Shown: positions 41,631 through 51,491, counted from the stretch's first letter. The stretch is 64,000 nt of DNA from Capronia americana (GCA_016110215.1 JADWQD010000017.1:248001-312000); one strand, 5' to 3'. Numbers and translations: made by a program. Notes: generated from the sequence alone by a model not told the origin.

Positions 41631-43238
41631 TCAGTCCTGGTGGCCACCATTAGCAGGCTTCTTTCGTCCACCTTGACGACCAATTGTTAGGAACGGCACT
41701 AGAAACAATGCCACGACTGCTCCTCCCAAAGACACCCAGAATGTCGCCTGATATGGCCGATACCTGAAGGCCCCTGCTCCGTCCGCAGACCCTCCAGCGC
41801 TATTATAGATGCTGGTTTGTATCCCCAGTCCCACAGTGGCCACGAGTCTGGTGACCGTGTTGAACAACCCTCCTGCGACTGACTGCTGGTCACTTGGCAG
41901 TGAGGACATGACATACATGTTCGTGACAGTGAATTCCAAATCCTGCGACAGTACGCTGAACAGCAATGCCGGAAATGCCAGCGCCCAGAACGATATGGAC
42001 GTGTATATCGCACTGAAGAGAGCAGAAGCAATCACCGCACTGACTGCGCCAATGATCATGATCAGTCGGTTAGAGATGCGATGCATGATCATGGCTGCCA
42101 GCACGTTGACGAGGATACCCCCAATACCTGCCGGGAGAAGGTGCACCGCCACCATCAATGGCGAAAGCTGATTGATCCTCTGCCACAGCAAAGTCAACCA
42201 GAACAGGTTACCCGCAAAGCCATAAAAGCCAAGACACAGCACCGCCACCACCAGGGTGAAGTTTCGGTCTTTCCAAACTCTCAATGGCATGAGCGGGTAC
42301 CGAAAGACACTCTGCCAATAGATGAACCCCCCGACCAGTACAGACCCGACCACCAGAAGAGCGATAACATACGGAGTTGCCCATCCCTTGGGTGCGTCTC
42401 CAGCCAAAGTCAATGAAGCCGTGAACATCGCGATCCCTCCAACGGCAAGGAATGCTCCGAGTAAGTCGAATTTAACAAAAGTCTGCATGTTGAGTCCTCC
42501 TAGGGTCTGTTCGACGTCCGGCGGCGTGGTCCACCATGCAGCGAGGAAGAAGAATGCGTAGATCACAGCCATGACCCAGAAAGCTGCTCGCCAGGACGAG
42601 ACCTGCATCGTCACACCGGAGATGAATGCACCCAACACGAAGCCAACCGGATTGCCTCCAGAAAAGCAGGCAAATGCTCGGTTCTTTCGTCGGCTCGGCC
42701 TGTCGTACACCGCCCCCAGCTTGCCGATTGCCGGTGGCACAGAAGCCGCTGAGCTGAGACCAAGCAGGCCGCAGAATACATCCAGGAAGTACGCATTCGT
42801 GGCGAATCCCGTGATCAACAGGCAAATGCTGAAGAAAGCCAGACTTAACAGGAACAGTAGTCTTCTCCCAAACAAATCAGCCACTCGGCCGAAGAAGAGC
42901 AAGAATGTCCCTGCTGCGAGTGTCTGGGCGGCATTGATCCATGTGACTTCGGCGGCAGTCATGCCCAAGTCCTCGCCAATTGCATTGGTCATGCACAATA
43001 TCGCGCCTGTGAAGATTGAACTCTGTCCCACGGCGATGGTTGTGGTGAGGACGAAAAGGCATTCCTGAAAGAGGCTGCTAAAACAAGCAGGGCGACTGCC
43101 GTAAGGGTCGGATTCGACTTGTGTCAGAGCGGCCCCAATGGACGATGTGGGCTCAACTTTCTCAAAGTCGGCAGCTTGCCTGCTGGCTTCCACGTCGACA
43201 TTGTGAGGCGTGTCGATGTGGGCTTGTTGTTTCTCCAT
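41631..43238 (-). CDS. MFS exporter, DHA2-type (14-helix class)
   Basis: A 535-residue membrane transporter, single exon. The frame runs nine codons upstream to a non-ATG codon; ATG 43238 (MEKQQAHIDTPHNVD) is used. The first helices have QECLFVLTTTIAVGQSSIFTG, then a conserved motif A-like GRVADLFGRRLLFLLSLAFF, and FSGGNPVGFVLGAFISGVTM matching motif C of drug/proton antiporters. Hydrophobic segments continue to the end with PYQATFWVSLGGAVVALFLVP, roughly 14 in all. The family exports drugs, toxins, amino acids or siderophore-like compounds; the substrate here is not predictable. It lies 0.7 kb beyond the reductase gene in the same orientation, so it may or may not belong to that group. Confidence 0.85.
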   Translation of the reverse strand: MEKQQAHIDTPHNVDVEASRQAADFEKVEPTSSIGAALTQVESDPYGSRPACFSSLFQECLFVLTTTIAVGQSSIFTGAILCMTNAIGEDLGMTAAEVTWINAAQTLAAGTFLLFFGRVADLFGRRLLFLLSLAFFSICLLITGFATNAYFLDVFCGLLGLSSAASVPPAIGKLGAVYDRPSRRKNRAFACFSGGNPVGFVLGAFISGVTMQVSSWRAAFWVMAVIYAFFFLAAWWTTPPDVEQTLGGLNMQTFVKFDLLGAFLAVGGIAMFTASLTLAGDAPKGWATPYVIALLVVGSVLVGGFIYWQSVFRYPLMPLRVWKDRNFTLVVAVLCLGFYGFAGNLFWLTLLWQRINQLSPLMVAVHLLPAGIGGILVNVLAAMIMHRISNRLIMIIGAVSAVIASALFSAIYTSISFWALAFPALLFSVLSQDLEFTVTNMYVMSSLPSDQQSVAGGLFNTVTRLVATVGLGIQTSIYNSAGGSADGAGAFRYRPYQATFWVSLGGAVVALFLVPFLTIGRQGGRKKPANGGHQD

Positions 43239-43940
43239 TGCCACAGCACCACGCTTTCCCAGCAAGATTTGTTCAAGACATTCAAGACATCCAATTCAGA
43301 GATACTGGGACGACAGAGAGTCGTGCAATGAATGACAGGTGATGATCTAGATTCTGTCGCGTTAGACATTCAATTCAGAAGACGAAAAGGAAAGTAACCA
43401 ACATGGGGTTCTGCAAATTGCAGTCGACGACAACGGCTAAAATACCTAGCATGGAAGCTGGGGGTAGCCGGTTGGAGGCCGATGTCTGCATCCCTGCTGC
43501 ATTTGACTAAGCGGCTGGTACGATCGCGGACCTGCTTCCGCCTTCAGTGGTCGCCGGTGCCGGCAGCCCCTATCCGTTTCAACTCGTGCCTAGCAAGGCG
43601 TGACGACTCGACAAACTACCCCAAAATATTCATAATCGACCATCAGAGACCTTTGGAGCTCCGCGGAAATAATGGGATATCTGTCGCTGATATTTAGGAT
43701 CCGCCGGGGTTCAAGTACGGAATATGCACGGTCAAGCTGGGTATCCGTTATGCTTTTGTCTTGTCCTTCAACCTTGTTGGTGCTGTCCTGCACTAAGATG
43801 CCAACTCAGCTCACGACTCTTCTCTTCGACCGCTGTTCAAGTCTTGCACCCAGCACGGCTTTGTCAAATTCGGCCCGCGTCCCAAGCTCGCCTTAGCTCC
43901 GCCTCTGACGTCGAACGACTTGCTGTCAGCGGGGTCTAGC
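43239..43940. other. Intergenic between DHA2-type exporter and reductase
   Basis: Promoter of the exporter and 3' flank of the FabG-like gene (both minus strand). No gene, repeat or clear TATA box seen. Confidence 0.5.
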
Positions 43941-44953
43941 TTACATATTCCTCCCTCCTGTGACCTCAATCGTCTGCCCGTTGACATAGCTAAACAGTGG
44001 CGATACGACAGCGAGGATGGAACTTGCAGCTTCCGTGGCTGTGCCAGGTCGTCCAAGCGGGATGTCTTTGTATGCAGCACCAGCGTCCTCCCCTTTTCGC
44101 TCGGAAATCTGCTTCCCTGGAATACCCAGAGCAACACGCTGACCGTCAGCCGTTGTGATGAATGCGCCCGACTCCTTGGCGCGGGTTAGGCGGGTATCGA
44201 TGTGGCCAAAGGCAATTGTGTTGGCACGGACACCGAACTATTCCGCGGGTTAGTGTCAACCACCTGGTCAACTACATATTGTCCCGGAAGAAAAGGAGAG
44301 ACGTACCTGGGGACCCCACTCCTTAGCGATCGTCTTCGTCAATCCCAACACACCCGCCTTCGCCAGACTATAATTCGCCTGTCCCGCATTCCCATGTGTC
44401 CCGCTCGTACTTGAGATGTTGATGATAACCCTCTTGTCACCATCTTTCACTCTAAAATACTTGCTTGCTTCCCGGACCAACCTAAACGGCGCCGTGTTGT
44501 GTACAGCGAGGATGGTATCCCACTGTTTATCGGTGATCTTGTGGATGACACCGTCCCAGGTATACCCCGCGTTGTTCACTATGATGTGGATTTTCCCATT
44601 GCCAAACTGCGCGGCCTTTTGGACAAGGATAGGGAAGTATGCAGGATCGGTAACATCCCCAGGGACAGAGATTGCCCTCTGAGTGCCTGGAGTGGCATCA
44701 TTGATGGACTTTGCGACGGCTTCGGATTTCGCGGCGTCGACGTCGCAGATTACCACTTTAGCGCCTTCGTTTGCGAAGAGGCGGGCGCATTCGGCGCCGA
44801 TGCCTTGGCCGGAGCCCGTGATCTGTTATATTCGTCAATGGACAATGTCCCTGCTCAATGGGAAGGAGGAAGGCATACAATGGCGACCTGGCCATCGAGG
44901 AGGCCGCGAGGGTAGTTGAGATGCGAAGCGATCTGCTGAGCTCTTTGCGCCAT
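43941..44953 (-). CDS. Short-chain dehydrogenase/reductase, FabG-like
   Basis: A 295-residue NAD(P)-dependent oxidoreductase in three exons on the minus strand: 44879-44953, 44307-44822 and 43941-44237, with introns of 56 and 69 nt. The first splice rebuilds the Rossmann strand (GQVAI|ITGSGQGIG, residues 21-34); the second joins KEWGPQ to FGVRANTIAFGHIDT. Cofactor motif TGSGQGIG, then CDVD at the end of beta-2 (an Asp there favours NAD(H)), NNAG, and the catalytic Ser-Tyr-Lys in ISSTSGTHGNAGQANYSLAK. The C-terminus SYVNGQTIEVTGGRNM is typical of 3-oxoacyl-ACP-reductase-like SDRs. A residue 200-245 insertion (KQISERKGEDAGAAYKD) is notable. It is divergent from the Zn2Cys6 gene, with 420 bp between starts. 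Substrate unknown; sugar-alcohol or acyl substrates are possible. Confidence 0.88.
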
Positions 44954-45373
44954 ATTGGAAGATATATAAACACACCGGGGCAGATAATAGGCAAAGAAAA
45001 GAGGTTATACTCTTATACTTGTGGGAGGATCTTCGAGTAAAGAAAAAGTAACGAGGAGGTCAAAGGTGTAATTGTAGAGCGTTGCTTCGGATAGCTGACC
45101 TTGTGCCGAGGTTTAATTCTAATCGATTAGCCGCCCTGCCACCGTCGGCTGGTCGTCGTCTAGTCGGAATAAGGCAGTGCAAGTATGTGGACAACCAGAA
45201 GCCGGTATTCGGACTCCGGTGGAATGAAGTCGACTCCTGAACACCGAATAGCTGTACAGCTCCATGACGCCAACATACGCTCCAATTGTTGGAAAGCGAT
45301 CAAGTAAAGAAAAGTGGGACAGGTCATTCTCACTTTCTAACTCTCCTGCTCAACTCACCTTTCTCTCACTGCC
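44954..45373. promoter_or_regulatory. Divergent promoter of FabG-like reductase and Zn2Cys6 regulator
   Basis: A 420-bp bidirectional region. Around 45210-45226 it has CCGGTATTCGGACTCCGG, three CGG triplets spaced by four bases, a plausible Zn2Cys6 target, and GTCGGAATAA near 45164. TATA-like sequence is present on the reductase side (near 44963-44969, close to the ATG, and a further TATAAGAG-type stretch nearer 45010). Shared regulation is inference. Confidence 0.4.
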
Positions 45374-46867
45374 ATGTTCAAATCATGCCACTACTGCCAA
45401 CATCGGAAGAAGAAATGTGTTAGGCCTCCGCCCTCGTCGGCAACGTCTGATAGACGGTGCTTCGCCTGCCAGCATCTGGATGTTGTATGCGAAGTCGGCG
45501 TCCGGAAAACCAGTGTCAAACGTCAACGAAAATCGCAGCAGATCGCGTCCAAGCTCTACTCCAGATCGACGGCAGAGTCTGATCCCCCATTGGCTCGTCG
45601 AGGAGCGCGATCAGAGACAGTCGTCGAACGGGTGAGCAATGGCGACTGCCAATTGCTGCGACCTGACACAGTCGCTGCGGCGACTAAGATCATTATCACC
45701 GACTCTTACACAGAGGAACTCTACCGATTGTCTCCGGGTGAAAAGTATCGGAGAATCGTGCAGCGCGAGTTTCCCTTTATCCCTGATGATTTGCTCCGAG
45801 ACGATATCATCCTGGGATCGCCGGTGCTGGGCTACTGTATTGCATTGACGGCTTCGCTGTCCCTTCAAAATGAATGCGCTGGCCTTTCGGATCCAGAGAT
45901 GCAGAATTTGGCTGCATTACTAGAGAAGTCATGTTTGGACATTGCTGAAGCTGCAGGCCTCATGCTACTGCTCCCAAGGACTCAGCTGGATCCTAGCATA
46001 GCTGAGAAGGTGAGTTCAGTTTGTCCGTTCGAGACTCGAACTCACGCTCTGATCTAGGCGTTTCAAGCTGTTTGTCGAAGTGGCAATCCTCCAGACATAC
46101 CTGTGCCCATTTACGTCGCAACTTTGGCAGCGCACACTTGGCTTAACCTTGCTGGACAGAATCCCTCACTGTTGGACCTGTCTCCATCTATTTTGCTCGA
46201 CTATAGTGCAGGCCTAGACCAAACGACCTTCGCTCCACACTACCTCAAACTCACCCACCTTGCCGCTTCCTTTCTCCGCCTCAGAAATACCACCGACCAG
46301 GAAGGCATTGCCGGGGACACCACTCAAGCGTGGGCCAGACTGGAATACTCCTGTCTCCTGAATGTTGCGCAGATGCCGTCGGAGTTCCTCGATGTTCGCG
46401 ACGAAATGCCAGCCAGTCCTGCGGCCATTATCACTCACATGCTCCAGAGCCTAATCTACCTGCACTTTTATGGCTATGTGCTATGCAACAAGCCGGAAGT
46501 AGGGCTCGAGCTCGGGCTTCGTCCCGTTCCTGGGGTTCTACACTTCATCTGTGCATGCTCGCGCTCTATCTTTGTCTGTCAACAGCAGGTCGTGGAACAC
46601 TGGACACTCCTGCGCAACGTACAAGCCGTAGCCGCTCGGATCATGTTGAATCTCTGGAATTTGACCAAGTTCGAGAACTGTAGGGCGCTGCTGAATCTCT
46701 GGGAACCACCTCCCGGTCAATTCGAGTCCCTGCAGATGGAAGTCAGAAATCAACTCGGCACCGGTCCGTGGGCCATTGAAGTCATTGACGGCTATTCCGT
46801 CTTTTGGACATTTCGAGATGTGAGAAGTCTAAGCCTGGAGGTCCAGTTGCGCGCTCAAAGCGTCTAA
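45374..46867 (+). CDS. Zn2Cys6 transcription factor
   Basis: A 481-residue nuclear regulator in two exons, 45374-46009 and 46058-46867, with a 48-nt intron; splicing joins DPSIAEK to AFQAVCRSGNPPDIPVPIYV. The zinc cluster is unusually close to the N-terminus: Cys5, 8, 15, 29, 32, 39, i.e. CX2CX6CX13CX2CX6C, with a long third loop (VRPPPSSATSDRR). A basic linker (RKTSVKRQRKSQQ) follows. The effector region includes FPFIPDDLLRDDIILGSPVLGYCI and PIYVATLAAHTWLNLAGQNPSLLDLSP. This layout, with a very N-terminal cluster, resembles yeast Cat8/XlnR-unrelated cluster regulators of local genes. The stop codon is eight bases from that of the convergent GH130 gene. Likely local target genes: the reductase, and the GH130/transporter pair (inference). 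Confidence 0.87.
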
Positions 46868-46875
46868 ATGCATGT

Positions 46876-47928
46876 CTATACCGCGTCTGCGACAGCTACC
46901 CCCAGTTCGCTGTCCCCTTGCCCAAAGTACAGAAGCCATTTGCCTCGGAACTGTACGAGGCCCTCGCAGAACACCACCTGGTCGACCTGGCCGGCCTCCT
47001 CATTCCGTTGGTCAACTTCCACACATGGCCGCTCCAGCCGCGCCACAGGCCCATTTTCCAAATTTGCATAATCGACCAGCATCTGCCCGATGGAGTACTG
47101 GTTGTTCCTGAATCGGCCCCCTCCCGTCGTCGCCGCATTGTACACCAAAATCCACTTTCCATCTTTTGTTTTGATCGGCGAGGGGCCTGGCTCAAGGAGA
47201 CGATTCTCCCACCCATGCACACCGGTTGCGAACCATTCCTCGAACGGCCGGCTCCTCCAGTTGATCAAGTCCTCGCTCTCGGCGCGATACACGCACGACT
47301 CGCCCCACAACATCGTATATTTGCCGTCGGGGTTGCGTTCAGGGAATATAGCCCCTGCCTTGGTGAAGCCCCGGCGGATGGAATGACGCCCCGACAACGT
47401 CACCTCCACTTCATCCCAGTCCGGGAACATAGGCGGACGCTTCTCCCAACGCAGCAAATCCGTCGAGGTCGCGAGGCACAAGCGCGCCTTATCCGTGTCG
47501 TAGGCCGTGTAGGTCATGTATACCACGCCGTTGACGCGGACCACGCGCGGATCCTCGACTCCGCCGCCCTGCTCCCACGGCTCTGTCGGGGTCAGGACGG
47601 GATGGTCCAGGCGGGTGAAATTGACGCCGTCTTCCGACCAAGCGAGACCTATGGTGGACACTTTCGCTGCGTTCTGCGCCCGGTAGAGGAGAAAGACTCG
47701 CCCGTCGAGGACAATCGCCGCGGCATTGTACAGGTACGAGGACTCGAAGTCGTAGGCTGGGTTCGGCGTCATAATCGGATTCGAAGAATGCTTGCGAAAA
47801 GGCCCAATGGGAAATGTAGGCGCAACGTACGCCGGGTCACCTTCGACGGACTCCCGCGTAATAGAGGGCGCAGTTGCCGAGTAGGAGGATGGTGAGCCTG
47901 CCATGGTCGTAGTCGCCGTCACGGTCAT
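46876..47928 (-). CDS. GH130-family mannoside phosphorylase/mannosidase-like enzyme
   Basis: A 350-residue single-exon five-bladed beta-propeller enzyme. The frame extends upstream to a non-ATG codon; the first ATG is at 47928 (MTVTATTTMAGS), with another at 47904. Each gives no signal peptide, so the enzyme is probably cytosolic. GH130 signs are the start NPIMTPNPAYDFESSYLYNAAAI, the strand VFLLYRAQNA, GLAWSEDGVNF, and the conserved GGGVEDPRVVRV, where the Asp of EDPR is the general acid. KAGAIFPERNPDGKYTMLWGE and LLEPGPSPIKTKDGKWILVYN follow. Known members phosphorolyse beta-mannosides (beta-1,4-mannobiose and oligomers) or, in other subgroups, hydrolyse beta-1,2-mannosides; which applies cannot be told here. 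It is divergent from an MFS sugar transporter and convergent with a Zn2Cys6 regulator. Confidence 0.85.
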   Translation of the reverse strand: MTVTATTTMAGSPSSYSATAPSITRESVEGDPAYVAPTFPIGPFRKHSSNPIMTPNPAYDFESSYLYNAAAIVLDGRVFLLYRAQNAAKVSTIGLAWSEDGVNFTRLDHPVLTPTEPWEQGGGVEDPRVVRVNGVVYMTYTAYDTDKARLCLATSTDLLRWEKRPPMFPDWDEVEVTLSGRHSIRRGFTKAGAIFPERNPDGKYTMLWGESCVYRAESEDLINWRSRPFEEWFATGVHGWENRLLEPGPSPIKTKDGKWILVYNAATTGGGRFRNNQYSIGQMLVDYANLENGPVARLERPCVEVDQRNEEAGQVDQVVFCEGLVQFRGKWLLYFGQGDSELGVAVADAV

Positions 47929-48221
47929 GGTCACAAGGACAGGTACAGCAGATACGGGCACAGAAGGTAGAAGGAAGAATGAAGAGGACAAACAGATAGA
48001 TAGGTAGGTAAAGTCGACAATTTCTTTCACGTCCTCACACAAGGTTCACTTCTTATGTACGAGAGAGACAAATACAATCACCGTTAGGACTCCATGCGGA
48101 CCCGGTAATTTTGCTTTATAGCCTACTGCATCGTGTCATGGCATGGCATGTCATAGCATTGTGCTATGTGGTGCCGTGTGGTGGCGTGTAGGTACGTTAA
48201 ACAATTAGACACGGCTCTACT

Positions 48222-48245
48222 GTCGGATAAAACGTCGGGAATCTA
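48222..48245 (+). promoter_or_regulatory. CGG-N9-CGG element, copy 1
   Basis: Holds the core GTCGGAWAAAACGTCGGG followed by NNTCTA, a direct repeat of CGG with nine bases between. It lies 294 bases upstream of the GH130 ATG. Direct CGG repeats are typical Zn2Cys6 targets. It matches copy 2 at 21 of 24 positions. Confidence 0.6.
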
Positions 48246-48643
48246 AAATTTCTACGCACTGGCAGGCCAAACCAAGTCCTGTAGACATTCGTGGCGGGCA
48301 CACCGGGCACCAAGGGCGGCCACGCTAATGTTCCCTACAGTCCATACCCCGACACGTGGATCCTAGGTCTTAATGCCGCCGTGGTGGGATTCCGAGAAAA
48401 AACTGTACTCAGTACACACGTCAGATGGATCGACGGGCACTACGCATGACACAGGAGACAGACGAACTCGGTAATGTAACGCCCGGTGATGATGGGCCGT
48501 GGTGGTTCGTCCCTGGATGCGACGTCGGAGGGCACCAGAGGGGCGGTGATCTCGCCTCTCCGCATGTCCCGCATAATTACTCGGTACAGGAGTCCAGCCT
48601 AAATTTTAACGCGGTGATAAACGTGGGGAGGACCATCTTGGGC

Positions 48644-48667
48644 GTCGGAAAAAACGTCGGGTTTCTA
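48644..48667 (+). promoter_or_regulatory. CGG-N9-CGG element, copy 2
   Basis: The same core as copy 1 with A for the variable base, 246 bases upstream of the transporter ATG and in the same orientation. A degenerate relative (CGGTGATAAACGTGGGG) lies just upstream at 48612-48628. Confidence 0.6.
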
Positions 48668-48794
48668 GTATGTAAGTTGCGTACCTACCACTAGCGAGGA
48701 TCCATGCGACTACAGTACCAAGGTTGTGTGGGAGGTGGCGAGCTTTTTGTTTCTCTCTTTTCGTATGGATAATCCGTAGTCAGAGAGAGATTAG

Positions 48795-48802
48795 TATATA
48801 TT
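48795..48802 (+). promoter_or_regulatory. TATA box of the sugar transporter
   Basis: TATATATT lies about 111 bases ahead of the ATG at 48913, a usual distance for a fungal TATA box with a short leader. Confidence 0.55.
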
Positions 48803-48912
48803 TACCTGGAGATGGTGCCATCAGGTCGGAAGAAGACCTTCCTTGTCTGCTCATCCCTCCATCCCTCCAACCCTCCCTCCCTCCTTCATTGACACTCTTC
48901 CCAGCGTTCACC

Positions 48913-50550
48913 ATGTCGGCTCTGGCCCCAGAAAAGGCCGGCCACGTCAGCCATGTCGGCCACATCGACGATGTCGCGGTCTCGCACGAGGTCGAGGTGC
49001 TGCGTACTCTCCGGGGCGTTGCTGCCGTGGAGGTCGCAGCACGGCTGGAACCCCCTGTCAAGAGAAGCAAGCGGATGCTCCAACTCTATTTCATCTGCGG
49101 CTTCATGTTCCTCGGGTCAACGATGAACGGGTACGACGGCGCGCTGATGGGCAGTCTGCTGGCCTTGCCGTCGTTCCAGGACCAGTTCGGCGCCACGATC
49201 CTGGGGATCAAGACCGGCATCATCTCCAGCATGCTGCAGATCGGCTCGGTGTCGGCGTTACCGTCCGTGGGTCCCTGCGCTGATCTCTTCGGCCGCCGCG
49301 TCGGCATCGCGATCGGGTGTAGCTTTGTCGTCATGGGCACGATCCTCCAGGGCACGTCCCAGCACGTGAATCAGTACATGGCCGGACGGTTCTTCATCGG
49401 ATTCGGGAGCACGATTGCGAACGCCATCTGTCCGTCGTATGTTGTCGAGTTTGCGCATCCCACCATGCGCGGCGTCATCACCGGGTTGTACAATACCTGC
49501 TACTACCTGGGGGCCATCCTTGCGGCGGCGGTCCTGCGAGGCTGCGTGCACTACACTTCGGACAAGTCGTGGCTGATCCCGACGTGGCTGCAGATGGCGT
49601 TCCCGACCATTCTTCTGCTGGGGTGTCTATTCTTCCCCGAATCGCCGCGCTGGCAATATTCCCATGGCAAGTTCGACGCCTGCAAGGCTTCGCTGACCAA
49701 ATACCACGGCAACGACAACCCGGAGTCTCTGTGGGTGAAGTTACAGATGAGGGAGTTCGAGGAAGAACTGGAGCTGGACGGCGCGGACAAACGTTGGTGG
49801 GATTACCGCTCGTTGTTCAACTCTCGTGCCTCCCTGTACAGGGTGCTATTGTGCGCGGTCGCCATCTCCGCGTTTTCCCAATGGACAGGCCAAGCGGGCG
49901 TGTCCTACTTCCTGCCCGGAATGCTCTCGACCAGTGGCATCACGGACACGACGACCATTCTTGACATCAATCTTGGTACAACTTTGAGTTCCGGCATTGC
50001 TGCCGTGTCTGGAGCTAGTCTCATGGACCGGTTCGGCAGAAGGAAGGTCCTCATCCCTTGCTGCGCGACACTCACGGGTATCTGGGCCATCATGGCGGCC
50101 TGTACAGGCGTATACTACCAAGACAACAACGCAGCGGCGGCAAAAGCATCAGTGGCTTTCATCTTCTTGATCGGCATGGTCTTCAGCTTTGCCTATACCC
50201 CTTTGCAAGCCTTGTATCCCGTCGAAACCCTGTCTTATGAGCAACGCGCAAAGGGCATGGCGCTGCAGAATATTGCAGGAAATGCAGCTGGCTTGGTCAA
50301 CATGTTTGCAATCCCCGTGGCTTTGCAGAAAATCAGCTGGAAGACCTACTTTGTGTTCATGGCCACGTGTGGACTCGAGGCCGTGTACTATTGGTTCTTC
50401 ATGGTGGAGACCAAGGGCCATACATTGGAGGAGATGAATGCTATTTTCCGAGCAAAGAACCCTGTACAAGCCAGTCTGGTCAGGAAAGACGAGGTGGAAC
50501 AGGCGACGACGAAGGTGAAGGAGGTCGTAGAGTTGAAAGAGGTCGCATAA
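48913..50550 (+). CDS. MFS sugar transporter (lactose-permease/hexose-transporter-like)
   Basis: A 545-residue plasma-membrane transporter of the sugar porter family, 12 helices. The ATG at 48913 (MSALAPEKAGH) is chosen: the upstream frame has a 5' ATG, but it starts before the TATA box and encodes a Pro/Leu-rich leader. Family motifs are present: FGRRVG between helices 2 and 3, FPESPRWQYSHGKF after helix 6, DRFGRRKVLIPC between helices 8 and 9, and PLQALYPVETLSYEQRAKGM plus the final VETKGHTLEEMNAIF. SQWTGQAGVSYFLPGML corresponds to the QxxGxNxxxYY region, here with Ala for the usual Asn. Among fungal sugar porters it is closest in feel to the lactose-permease-like group, which carries di- or oligosaccharides. 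Adjacent GH130 suggests mannobiose or related glycans; this is inference. Confidence 0.9.
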   Translation: MSALAPEKAGHVSHVGHIDDVAVSHEVEVLRTLRGVAAVEVAARLEPPVKRSKRMLQLYFICGFMFLGSTMNGYDGALMGSLLALPSFQDQFGATILGIKTGIISSMLQIGSVSALPSVGPCADLFGRRVGIAIGCSFVVMGTILQGTSQHVNQYMAGRFFIGFGSTIANAICPSYVVEFAHPTMRGVITGLYNTCYYLGAILAAAVLRGCVHYTSDKSWLIPTWLQMAFPTILLLGCLFFPESPRWQYSHGKFDACKASLTKYHGNDNPESLWVKLQMREFEEELELDGADKRWWDYRSLFNSRASLYRVLLCAVAISAFSQWTGQAGVSYFLPGMLSTSGITDTTTILDINLGTTLSSGIAAVSGASLMDRFGRRKVLIPCCATLTGIWAIMAACTGVYYQDNNAAAAKASVAFIFLIGMVFSFAYTPLQALYPVETLSYEQRAKGMALQNIAGNAAGLVNMFAIPVALQKISWKTYFVFMATCGLEAVYYWFFMVETKGHTLEEMNAIFRAKNPVQASLVRKDEVEQATTKVKEVVELKEVA

Positions 50551-51491
50551 AGGTGCATGGCGGGAGTTCCAGGCTCATCAGATGAGACCAGTGCACTAAA
50601 TAGCACCTCGGGGCGATAGATGGCTTGCTCTAAGAATTCATCAGCAAACCAGAAACACATGAATACCCTTACGCTGAAAGCATCACTGTGCATGTATGAG
50701 CGTTTCGGAGCATCTCATACAAAGGTCACCTGTATGAATGGTACATCTGTCCCTCTGCCCCCAGGAGCCTCGAGTCTCATGCTGAGATCCGTAACAACGG
50801 TGAGGCGAGCGCGAGCTTTGCCGGGTCGAGGAATGGAGGACCCTTTGACTCGATACAATTTCCATCTGGTGATGTCGGTGTTCAATTTCGGCTCGTCGAC
50901 TGGATGCAAGCTCAAGGTCTAGAAAAGACAAGGTGGTCATCGACTTCATTCGGCCCCTGGAGAGCAGCGCTACATGCTTGAACAACCGCTTCAGATGCGC
51001 ATCCTCAGCACGGAGAATCCAAGCTGCCCAGTAAGCATGTGAAGCGCGCTCAGTCAGCAAACTCGATGACAACGCGGGGTTGGCGAATGTTCCAATGCAG
51101 AAGGAAGCGAGTGCGTGCAAGCAGAGTTTTAGGCTCCATTGAACAAGCCTAGACAGCCACATCTTGGCGCCCCAACGGCGGCTCAATGGGCGGTCGCTTA
51201 ACGAAGCTTCTTAAGAGCCCAGGGGCGCTGGCAGCTGAGTCAAGCTAGGGCAGGCTAGGCGCCCTTGTCCGAGAAGGGAAACAGGGAACAAACACGTTTG
51301 ACAGGCTAAAAATTTCACACGTCGACGTCGTCATCTTCAATTTAAACCGCGACGTCCGCGCTTCCAGACTTCTCGACTTCCCGGCGGCCAAACTGTGATC
51401 GGACAATGGACGAGAGAGTGTTTGCATTTGATAACAACACGACTGGCTGCGCTAGGGCATTCGCCTCCGTCTGAGTGAACCAACACAAGAA
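50551..51491. other. Intergenic, 0.94 kb
   Basis: No convincing gene. A minus-strand frame (ATG at 51162, ending at 50683, 159 residues) has a hydrophobic N-terminus but no recognisable family and is most likely chance. The rest is unremarkable. Confidence 0.4.

Larger units (their letters stand above)
47929..48912. promoter_or_regulatory. Divergent GH130/sugar-transporter promoter
   Basis: A 984-bp bidirectional region. It contains two near-identical elements (48222-48245 and 48644-48667), a weaker relative at 48612-48628, and a TATA box on the transporter side. A CreA-type SYGGRG match, CTGGAG, is at 48806-48811 and GTGGGG at 48623-48628. The transporter leader is a CCCTCC tract, and the GH130 leader is AG/TC-rich. 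Catabolite and specific control are inference. Confidence 0.5.

Noticed and set aside
46028..46042. TTCGAGACTCGAA palindrome that resembles part of a tRNA T-loop or an operator
   Set aside because: It lies inside the 48-nt intron of the Zn2Cys6 gene and no cloverleaf or A box can be drawn around it.
50683..51162. 159-codon minus-strand ORF with a hydrophobic start
   Set aside because: No recognisable family and no supporting promoter or splicing; kept only as a note within the intergenic entry.
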